A stretch of 31,539 nt of DNA, taken from UBA1206 sp045600105. GTDB taxonomy: Bacteria > Bacillota > Clostridia > Oscillospirales > CAG-382. Below the pieces are notes generated by a model. That model made no database searches and was not told where the DNA came from. It was given only the letters and a program-made list of their open reading frames with translations. How positions within the stretch are numbered: position 1 is the first letter of the stretch; each line of letters starts with the position of its first letter. The stretch is from the NCBI GenBank assembly GCA_045600105.1, contig JAZRXG010000035.1, forward strand, positions 1 through 31,539, written 5' to 3'. A program made the position numbers and the translations under genes. Below are positions 1-6,187 of this stretch, one piece after another.

Positions 1-731
1 ATGGTAAAGTCCGTTTCGTGTCCGACCGCGGAAATAACGGGTATCCGGCTGGCGTATATGGCGCGCGCGAGCTTTTCGTCATTGAAAGCCCAAAGGTCTT
101 CGATGCTTCCGCCGCCTCTGCCGACGACGATGATCTCGACGCGGTTTTCGGCGTTGAAATATTCGATCCCTTTGATTATATCGGGTGCGGCGTCGCTTCC
201 CTGCACAAGAGACGGATAGAGCACAATCTCGCATCCGGGGAAACGCCTGCCGGAGATGTTTATCATATCTCTTATTGCGGCGCCCGTGGGAGCGGTGATT
301 ATGCCTATCGACCACGGAACGGACGGAAGACGCCTTTTGTGCTCGGGGCTGAAAAGTCCTTCCGACGCGAGCTTTTCCTTGAGTTTTTCAAACGCGGCGT
401 AGAGAGAGCCGACGCCGTCTGGCTCCATTTCGGACGCGTAGAGCTGGTACACGCCGTCACGCACGAAAGCGCCGATCTTGCCCGTGACGATGACCTTGTC
501 GCCGTTTTTCGGTGTGAAATCGAGCTTTTCGGCGTCAGATCTGAACATCACGGTCTTGAGCAGCGAGCCCTCGTCCTTGAGCGTCATATAGATATGCCCC
601 GTGCGGTGGAGCGTGATATTCGAAATCTCACCCTTGACGCTTACCCTGCGGAGGATGGGGATATTATCCATCATATCCTTGATGAAGGTATTTATCTGGG
701 TGACGGTGACGACCTGTCTTTCCACGGTCAT
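1..731 (-). CDS. xseA: Exodeoxyribonuclease VII large subunit (partial, C-terminus outside window)
   Basis: This is the large subunit of exodeoxyribonuclease VII, which with XseB degrades single-stranded DNA to oligonucleotides. The first 243 residues are present and the frame runs off the left edge. Residues 1-100 form the OB-fold DNA-binding domain (SVKGEISNIT, HIYMTLKDE). The catalytic domain begins around residue 141 with SIGIITAPTGAAIRDMI, followed by VVGRGGGSIEDLWAFNDE (202-219) and IPVISAVGHETDFT (230-243), all diagnostic for the family. The start ATG shares an ATGA overlap with the nusB stop, so the two are translationally coupled. It is the last visible gene of the cysteine desulfurase-thiI-pncC-nusB operon. 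Its usual partner xseB would be expected just beyond the window. Identification is very secure; only the missing C-terminus is unknown. Confidence 0.96.
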   Translation of the reverse strand, partial: MTVERQVVTVTQINTFIKDMMDNIPILRRVSVKGEISNITLHRTGHIYMTLKDEGSLLKTVMFRSDAEKLDFTPKNGDKVIVTGKIGAFVRDGVYQLYASEMEPDGVGSLYAAFEKLKEKLASEGLFSPEHKRRLPSVPWSIGIITAPTGAAIRDMINISGRRFPGCEIVLYPSLVQGSDAAPDIIKGIEYFNAENRVEIIVVGRGGGSIEDLWAFNDEKLARAIYASRIPVISAVGHETDFT

Positions 732-1120
732 TCTTTTGCGGACGCGCTTATTTTCGCGAGAACGCCGTTGACATAGGAAACGCTGTCGTCACAGTTGAAT
801 TCACGGCAGATATCAAGTGCCTCGTTGACGACTATCTCGGCGGGAGTATCGGTATAGAGCAGCTCGTAGGACGCGAGTCTCATGCAGGAAAGAGGGACTC
901 TCGCGATCCTGTCGAACGATCTTTTTTCGGCGAACGAGGCAATTTTCGCGTCGATCTCGGCAAGCTTTTCGACGCTGCCCGTGAACAGCTCCCTTGTGAA
1001 GCCGCTGATGTTCTCTTCTCTGTACTCGACGGCGTTTGCCATTATTTCATTTACTTCTCCGCCGAACGAAAACTCGAACAGCAGACAAAACGCCTCGCGG
1101 CGGCTTTCATGTCTTGTCAT
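728..1120 (-). CDS. nusB: Transcription antitermination factor NusB
   Basis: NusB is a small all-helical RNA-binding protein that with NusE/S10 binds boxA and supports antitermination on rRNA operons. At 130 residues it has the normal family length. Family landmarks are the N-terminal SRREAFCLLFEF helix, the RVPLSCMRLASYELLY helix, the PAEIVVNEALDICREF helix and the terminal VSYVNGVLAKI. The ATG overlaps the pncC stop (ATGA), and its own stop overlaps the xseA start the same way, so expression is probably coupled to the operon. nusB next to xseA is a common Firmicute arrangement. Nothing about the sequence is unusual. Confidence 0.95.
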   Translation of the reverse strand: MTRHESRREAFCLLFEFSFGGEVNEIMANAVEYREENISGFTRELFTGSVEKLAEIDAKIASFAEKRSFDRIARVPLSCMRLASYELLYTDTPAEIVVNEALDICREFNCDDSVSYVNGVLAKISASAKE

Positions 1121-1617
1121 AACGATTCCCTTTTTTGTTGTTTATTTATAAAGTTTATTAGCATTTCTATGGCTTTTTCAGACGCGCCGACGCGCACCTT
1201 TTCACGGTCTCCGTCAAAATGACACGTTTCGGAAACCGTCTTTTCTCCTGACGAAACGGCGATGCAGACCGTACCCACCGGAATGGCTCCGCCTCCCGTA
1301 GGTCCCGCGATCCCCGTCGTCGCGACGCCGTAAGACGCCGACGCTTTTACGCGTACTCCTTCCGCCATCGCCGACGCGACCTCGGTGCTGACGACGCCTT
1401 TTTCGGCTATCAGCGAAGGGTCCACGCCCGCGACGAGCGTTTTTATCCGCTCGGAATAGGTGCAGCATCCGAATTCAAATACAGAACTCGAGCCTGAAAC
1501 CGACGTTATCGCCGACGATATCATCCCGCCGGTGCAGCTTTCCGCGCTTGATACGGTCTCGTTCCTCTGTTCGAGAAGACGGACGAGCTTTTCGGCTTTT
1601 GCGTAAAGACGCTTCAT
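1117..1617 (-). CDS. pncC: CinA C-terminal domain protein / nicotinamide-nucleotide amidohydrolase (PncC-type)
   Basis: This 166-residue protein corresponds to the C-terminal domain of CinA. As a stand-alone protein that domain deamidates nicotinamide mononucleotide to nicotinate mononucleotide (NMN amidohydrolase, NAD salvage). The hallmarks are visible: AESCTGGMISSAIT (25-38) with the conserved Ser27, KGVVSTEVASAMAEGVR (73-89) and TGIAGPTGGGAIPVGTV (101-117). The N-terminal MoaB/Mog-like half of full CinA is absent, so the competence-related name should not be transferred. It is coupled by ATGA overlaps to thiI upstream and nusB downstream. The function is inferred from family membership and not from context. 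Confidence 0.9.
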   Translation of the reverse strand: MKRLYAKAEKLVRLLEQRNETVSSAESCTGGMISSAITSVSGSSSVFEFGCCTYSERIKTLVAGVDPSLIAEKGVVSTEVASAMAEGVRVKASASYGVATTGIAGPTGGGAIPVGTVCIAVSSGEKTVSETCHFDGDREKVRVGASEKAIEMLINFINKQQKRESL

Positions 1618-2795
1618 CGGGGTTCACCGTAAACGCGGATTATCTTTATGTCGGCAAGCGCGTTTTCGCAAAGTCTTTCGACATCGAGCTTCTTTTCTTC
1701 TTCCTCAAGCTCCTCGACCGTGGGGTTCAGCTTGGGATGCCTGGGCGTGAAGACGGTGCAGCAGTCCTCGTAAGGAAGGTTGGAAATATCGAACGCGCCG
1801 ATGCGTCTCGAAACGGTCACGATCTCTTCTTTGTCAAGGCCGATGCAGGGACGGAAAACGGGCATTTTCGCCGCGTTGTCGGTACACACCAAGGCGTCCA
1901 TCGTCTGGCTCGCGACCTGTCCGAGGCTTTCGCCCGTGATCAGGGCGGTGCATTCCGCCATTTCGGCGACCCTGCACGCGAGTCTCATCATGAATCTGCG
2001 GAGCAGAAGGGTGAACACCCTTTCCTCGCATTTGTCGACGAGTTCCTGCTGTATCTCGGTGACCGAAACGCAATGGAGCTTGACGACGCCGGTATATCCG
2101 GCGATGACCTTTGCGAGGGATTCGACCTTTTCCCTTGCCGCGTCGCCCGTGTAAGGAGGCGACTCGAAATAGACGGCGGCGGTCTCGACACCGCGTTTTG
2201 CGACCATATAGCCCGCGACCGGCGAATCTATGCCGCCCGAAAGCAGGAGCAGCGCTCTGCCGTTCGAGCCCGTGGGCATTCCGCCCGCGCCCTTCATCCC
2301 GTTGCCGTGGATGAAGGCGGATCTGTCGCGCACCTCGACGGTGACTACCGCGTCGGGATCGTTGACGTCGACCTTTATGCCGTGTACCGCGGAAAGTATC
2401 TCGCCTCCGCACATATCGCATATCTGCGGAGAAATGAACGGGAACGATTTGTCGCTTCTTTTGGCATTGCATTTGAACGTCTTTGCCCCCGCGACGAGTT
2501 CACGCGCGTGTTCCCTGACGGCGGCAAGGATGGCATCCATATCTTTTTCGCATTCGTAACCGATGCAGACGGAAACGACGCCGAAAACCTTTTTCATTTT
2601 TTCGGCGACGAGCATCATATCTGCGTTTTCGTCACCGTGTATCATAAGAGTCGACTGCGAGTTTCTGAGGTCAAAGCTGCCGCCGAGCGGCTTGAGCACG
2701 CGTCTGACGCGCTTGAGAAGCAGCATTTCGAAATGTCCCCGGTTAAGCCCCTTGAGCACCATTTCGCCGTATTTCAAAACCACAACGTAATTCAT
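1614..2795 (-). CDS. thiI: tRNA 4-thiouridine synthetase ThiI (no rhodanese domain)
   Basis: ThiI adenylates U8 of tRNA and introduces sulfur to give 4-thiouridine; in some bacteria it also supplies sulfur for thiazole synthesis. The 393 residues cover the N-terminal ferredoxin-like and THUMP regions (about 1-165) and the PP-loop pyrophosphatase domain with SGGIDSPVAGYM (186-197) and FESPPYTG (210-217). The conserved EDCCTVFTPRHP follows at 343-354. The C-terminal rhodanese domain of the enterobacterial enzyme is missing, as in Bacillus, where a dedicated NifS-type desulfurase hands sulfur over directly. That fits the gene immediately upstream, whose stop shares TAATG with this start. Very secure. 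Confidence 0.96.
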   Translation of the reverse strand: MNYVVVLKYGEMVLKGLNRGHFEMLLLKRVRRVLKPLGGSFDLRNSQSTLMIHGDENADMMLVAEKMKKVFGVVSVCIGYECEKDMDAILAAVREHARELVAGAKTFKCNAKRSDKSFPFISPQICDMCGGEILSAVHGIKVDVNDPDAVVTVEVRDRSAFIHGNGMKGAGGMPTGSNGRALLLLSGGIDSPVAGYMVAKRGVETAAVYFESPPYTGDAAREKVESLAKVIAGYTGVVKLHCVSVTEIQQELVDKCEERVFTLLLRRFMMRLACRVAEMAECTALITGESLGQVASQTMDALVCTDNAAKMPVFRPCIGLDKEEIVTVSRRIGAFDISNLPYEDCCTVFTPRHPKLNPTVEELEEEEKKLDVERLCENALADIKIIRVYGEPR

Positions 2796-3940
2796 TATTT
2801 GCCTTTCATTCTGAACGCCGAAGCGTTCGCAAGTTCATTCACGAGTATTTCGACTTCCTCTTCCGTATTGAACGGCGAGAAGCCTATCCTGAGCGACGAT
2901 ATCTCGTAGTCCTTTCCGTAGCCGAAGGACGCGAGCACCGTGTTTTCCTTTGCTTTCGACGAGCAGGCGGACGACGACGAAACGCACACGCCCCTGCCCG
3001 AGAGATAGTTGAGCGCGACCTCGCTCTTGACGTTTTTGATCGAAATGTTCAAAAGAGCGTCTATATGCGTTTCGGGTATGCGGAAGTCGATCGAGCTTCC
3101 CAGCTCCGACGATGCTTTTTCGATGAAAAGCTCGCGAAGTCTCGTTATTTTCGCGCGGCAGGAGTCGTCGAACGCTTTTGCCGCTTCGGCGAAGGCACAT
3201 ATCCCCGCGACGTTCTCGGTGCCGCTTCTGAGCCCTCTTTCCTGACCGCCGCCGAAAATGACGGGAGACAAAACGAGGCCTTTTCTGACGAACAGCGCAC
3301 CCGTCCCCTTGAATCCGCCGACCTTGTGCGCCGAAACGGACGCCGTGTCGCAGTATCTCGCGGCGTAGGCGCGCATACTGTCGGGCACTTTCATAAATCC
3401 CTGCACGCAGTCGGAATGGAAGAGCGCCTTCGAGCCCGTCGCCGCGATGACGTCACGCACTTTTTTGAGGTCGGTGACGGCTCCGTTCTGGTTGTTTGCC
3501 TGCATGAGAGAAACCAGACACACCTTTTCGGTCGAAAGTATATCCGCGAGAGCGTCGTAATCGACCGTGCCTCCGGTCACCGGAACGTACACGGCTCTGA
3601 ATCCCTCTTTTTCGAGGAATCTCACCGTTTCCGTAACTGACGGATGCTCGGCTTTGGTGGTCACTATAACATTACCGGCGTGGCGGTTTTTGCGTGCCGA
3701 CGAAATTACGGCGATGTTGTTCGCTTCGGTCCCCGACGACGTGAAGGTCATCTCATCGAGTGAGCAGCAGAACGCCGACGCGACATCTGCCCTCGCTTTT
3801 TCAAGCATTTTTCTCGTTTCAAGTCCGAAAGCGTGGAGCGACGACGGATTGGCGTACATTCCGGACGCCGACGCGAACGCCTCGTATGCCTTCGGATTAG
3901 GTATTGCGGTCGCTGAGTTATCAAAGTATATAATATTCAT
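2795..3940 (-). CDS. NifS/IscS-family cysteine desulfurase, probable sulfur donor for ThiI
   Basis: This PLP enzyme converts cysteine to alanine and carries the sulfur as a persulfide. Recognisable elements are YFDNSATAIPNP at the N-terminus, SSGTEANN (68-75), the cofactor-stacking His99 in AEHPSVT, Asp176 in FHSDCVQ, and the Schiff-base Lys206 in SVSAHKVGGFKGTGAL. RSGTENV (238-244) and the catalytic Cys326 in SSSSACSSK follow. The length of 381 residues is normal. It is the first gene of the operon and overlaps thiI by one base, so tRNA thiolation is the likeliest destination of its sulfur (NifZ-like role, inferred). The start is supported by a purine-rich AGGGGA upstream and by a good promoter at 3970-3998. 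Confidence 0.93.
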   Translation of the reverse strand: MNIIYFDNSATAIPNPKAYEAFASASGMYANPSSLHAFGLETRKMLEKARADVASAFCCSLDEMTFTSSGTEANNIAVISSARKNRHAGNVIVTTKAEHPSVTETVRFLEKEGFRAVYVPVTGGTVDYDALADILSTEKVCLVSLMQANNQNGAVTDLKKVRDVIAATGSKALFHSDCVQGFMKVPDSMRAYAARYCDTASVSAHKVGGFKGTGALFVRKGLVLSPVIFGGGQERGLRSGTENVAGICAFAEAAKAFDDSCRAKITRLRELFIEKASSELGSSIDFRIPETHIDALLNISIKNVKSEVALNYLSGRGVCVSSSSACSSKAKENTVLASFGYGKDYEISSLRIGFSPFNTEEEVEILVNELANASAFRMKGK

Positions 3941-3969
3941 ATCGTATATATCCCCTATTATCCATAGTG

Positions 3970-3998
3970 ACTATATCACAACCGCGGAAAAAAAGCAA
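3970..3998 (-). promoter_or_regulatory. Sigma-A type promoter of the cysteine desulfurase-thiI-pncC-nusB-xseA operon
   Basis: On the minus strand, TTGCTT (3998-3993) and TATAGT (3975-3970) are 17 bp apart. The -10 lies inside the near-palindrome GTGATATAGTCAC. The distance to the first ATG is about 30 bp. It is divergent from the promoter at 4042-4070. Confidence 0.7.
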
Positions 3999-4041
3999 GT
4001 GATTTGCATAATTTCCTTAATATATATTAACAATATCATGT

Positions 4042-4070
4042 TTGACAAACGCGAACTCGTGTGATATAAT
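4042..4070 (+). promoter_or_regulatory. Sigma-A type promoter of the BMP-family lipoprotein gene
   Basis: A consensus TTGACA (4042-4047) and TATAAT (4065-4070) are separated by exactly 17 bp, with a TG extension (TGATATAAT). The -10 lies inside the palindrome GTGATATAATCAC (4061-4073). The leader to the ATG is about 40 bp and holds no evident riboswitch. Confidence 0.85.
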
Positions 4071-4118
4071 CACGTCATAAACTGTATACCGATAACTGAA
4101 GGTACGGGAGTTTTACGG

Positions 4119-5252
4119 ATGAAAAAGATTTTTCTGCTGCTGCTTTGCGCGTTTATCTGTCTTGAAACGTGCGGATGCGGTATTATTTTCAAAAAGAACA
4201 GCTATACGGTCGCCCTCATAACCGGAGCGTCGGGGAATCTGAACCACAGCGCCGCGCAGGGATCATATGAAGGGATAAGCGCCTGCTGCGACGCCAACGG
4301 CGTGACCTACAAGGCGTACACCCCAAAAACGAACGACGCGAAAGAGGTCGCTTCCCTCGTGGACAGCGCCGTGTCTTCTGGAGCGTCGCTCGTGATCTTC
4401 GCGGGGAGCTATTTTTCCGACGACGCCGAAAGCGCGATAAAAAAGCACACGGATACCGATTTCCTGCTCGTTGACTGCGAAGTCCCCGACGCGGGAAAAC
4501 GCGTCCACACGATAAGGTTCCGCGACGACGAAGCCGGATTCATCGCCGGTTACGCTTCGTTCATCGAAGGCTGCCGTTCCTACGGCTTCATAGCCGGTGA
4601 ACGCAGCGACGTAAACGAAAGATACCTGAGCGGTTACGCCCAGGGCATACAGTACGCGTCTTCGATATTCAAGCAGGATTCACCGACGATAAAATGCTGG
4701 TACACGGGTTCCCTGCTCCCGTCCGACGAGATCAAAAACGTCGCGTCCGACTGGTACGGCGAAGGCGTTGACGCCATAATCGTATGCGGCGAAGGAATAT
4801 ACAAATCCGTATCTTCCGCCGCCAACGTCATGAAGGGCAAAATGCTCGGCTGCGAGCTCGACCAGGCGGGAATAAGCGAGCTTTTCCTCACCTCCGCCAA
4901 AAAAAACGTGTCGGGCTGCGTCGAAAAAACGCTCGCCGCGTATTTCAAGGCCGGCAAGTGGACGAAGGACTACGCCGGAAAGACCGCCGTTTACGGCATC
5001 GATACCGACTCGGTCGGCATTCCGACGAGCTTCGGCTCATTCAGATTCAAAACGTTCACGATAAACGCTTACGAAACATTTTACGCAAGAATGAAATCCG
5101 GCTCTCTCGGAGTCACGGTTTCCGAAACGCTTCCGGCCTCCTGCGAAAAAATGATCGAAAGGTACGAGGACGGGCTTTCGGAAACGAGCGAGGAAAGCTC
5201 TGCGGATTCGGAAAGCTCCGAAGAAGAGACCGAGATACCCGTGAAAAAATAA
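4119..5252 (+). CDS. BMP-family (Med/PnrA-like) substrate-binding lipoprotein, orphan
   Basis: This is a predicted secreted lipoprotein of 377 residues. A lysine start and hydrophobic core (2-17) lead to a cysteine-rich lipobox-like TCGCG, with Cys20 or Cys18 as the likely lipidated residue. The body follows the basic-membrane-protein fold of ABC transporter binding proteins: VALITGASGNLNHSAAQGSYEGI near the N-terminus, VDSAVSSGASLVIFAGS, FRDDEAGFIAGYASF and a middle domain with GEGIYKSV. Family members bind nucleosides, or in Bacillus Med act as surface regulators. The last 25 residues are a Ser/Glu-rich acidic tail. No ABC permease or ATPase gene is beside it, so the ligand and partner are unknown. 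A CGGGAG ribosome binding site lies 8 bp before the ATG. Confidence 0.75.
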   Translation: MKKIFLLLLCAFICLETCGCGIIFKKNSYTVALITGASGNLNHSAAQGSYEGISACCDANGVTYKAYTPKTNDAKEVASLVDSAVSSGASLVIFAGSYFSDDAESAIKKHTDTDFLLVDCEVPDAGKRVHTIRFRDDEAGFIAGYASFIEGCRSYGFIAGERSDVNERYLSGYAQGIQYASSIFKQDSPTIKCWYTGSLLPSDEIKNVASDWYGEGVDAIIVCGEGIYKSVSSAANVMKGKMLGCELDQAGISELFLTSAKKNVSGCVEKTLAAYFKAGKWTKDYAGKTAVYGIDTDSVGIPTSFGSFRFKTFTINAYETFYARMKSGSLGVTVSETLPASCEKMIERYEDGLSETSEESSADSESSEEETEIPVKK

Positions 5253-5271
5253 AACGAACGAATAAAAAAAC

Positions 5272-5325
5272 GGCACCCGTTTTCGCGGTCGGCATTCCGA
5301 CGCGGATACGGGTGTCTGCTTTTTT
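5272..5325. terminator. Bidirectional terminator between convergent genes
   Basis: The arm GGCACCCG (5272-5279) pairs with CGGGTGTC (5309-5316), and a nested GTCGG/CCGAC stem lies inside. An A-run precedes it (5264-5270) and a T-run follows (5320-5325), so it can stop transcripts from both the lipoprotein gene and the convergent membrane-protein gene. Confidence 0.75.
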
Positions 5326-5329
5326 CGTT

Positions 5330-6040
5330 TTATTCTTCGGTCTCCGTTATTTCCCCGGACGTTTCGCCCGATACGTCCTCCGATGCTTCCCCGGATTCCT
5401 CGAGCGTGATATTCACGTTGGGGATGGATTCCTGCTTTTTCAGCTTGAAGCCTATCGGTTCTTTCTTTTCGTATACCGCGACGGTACACGTTTCGTCGTC
5501 TTCGTCGTACTCGACCTCAAGGTCGATGATGTATTCCTCGACGAATTCCATCGGGATATAATACCCGCTTTTGCCGACGAGTACGGGGATCGAAAGCCTC
5601 ACGGGGTTTTCGTTGACGTAAACGAACGAGGAATTGGCGAAAAACTCGATATATTCGTCGGTCCCTCTGACGATGACGGTCAGCTTGTCGCCGTTGCCCG
5701 CCACCGAGAAATCGCACATACGGTTGAGGTCGTCAAACGGGATATACAGCCCGTATTCTCTGTTGGCAATGTCCGAATCGACGGTCGAAAGGACGGTTCT
5801 TTTATAGCTCCCGTTGGTCTTCTGAACGTATCTGACCGTGGTGAGCGAATAAAGCGTGTGCGATTTGGAGCCCGATTTGTAATAAATCGCAAAAATCGCC
5901 GTGAACGCAAGACTGAGAACGATATAAAAGGTCAAGAATATCAGAAGGACGACGAGGGTAAGACGCCTCTTTTCGCGTTTCTGCTCTTTTACGGCTTCGG
6001 CTTTTTCGGCGTTTGCTGTTTTTTTGACATTCGGCACCAT
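5330..6040 (-). CDS. Membrane-anchored protein with copper-amine-oxidase-N/stalk-like domain
   Basis: The start at 6040 is chosen over the longer frame at 6082: AGGAGG lies just upstream of it, while 6082 lies inside the promoter and has no ribosome binding site. The 236-residue product has a charged cytoplasmic N-terminus, one transmembrane helix (LTLVVLLIFLTFYIVLSLAF) and an extracellular domain. That domain contains GLYIPFDDLNRMCDF, VYVNENPVRLSIPVLVGKSG and YYIPMEFV, a pattern like the Cu_amine_oxidN1 'stalk' domains common in Clostridia surface proteins. Despite the name, such domains are not known to be copper oxidases. The end is an acidic Ser/Thr/Glu/Gly tail. A cell-surface role is inferred; the specific function is unknown. 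Confidence 0.7.
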   Translation of the reverse strand: MVPNVKKTANAEKAEAVKEQKREKRRLTLVVLLIFLTFYIVLSLAFTAIFAIYYKSGSKSHTLYSLTTVRYVQKTNGSYKRTVLSTVDSDIANREYGLYIPFDDLNRMCDFSVAGNGDKLTVIVRGTDEYIEFFANSSFVYVNENPVRLSIPVLVGKSGYYIPMEFVEEYIIDLEVEYDEDDETCTVAVYEKKEPIGFKLKKQESIPNVNITLEESGEASEDVSGETSGEITETEE

Positions 6041-6080
6041 CCCGTCCTCCTTTTCTTCAGATTCACAAAACGTTACGCTC

Positions 6081-6109
6081 ATTATAACAAATCACTTTCA
6101 ATAAAGCAA
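6081..6109 (-). promoter_or_regulatory. Promoter of the stalk-domain membrane protein gene
   Basis: On the minus strand, TTGCTT (6109-6104) and TATAAT (6086-6081) are separated by 17 bp. The expected transcript start is just downstream of position 6082, which excludes an ATG there as the translation start and supports 6040. Confidence 0.75.
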
Positions 6110-6187
6110 TGCTTTTTTCACCGATTTTTTCAAATTTCATAAGATAATAAGAGCACGTATCTTTTACTTTTACAAGGAGAGGCAAGA

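Noticed and set aside
18..776. A 252-codon plus-strand open frame at the left edge
   Set aside because: The minus strand of the same stretch encodes unmistakable XseA motifs.
1548..2909. A 453-codon open frame on the plus strand
   Set aside because: It lies antisense to thiI and pncC, shows no family features and no ribosome binding site; treated as a shadow of biased codon use.
6041..6082. Upstream ATG at 6082 for the stalk-domain protein
   Set aside because: It overlaps the promoter -10 and has no ribosome binding site, whereas AGGAGG precedes the ATG at 6040.
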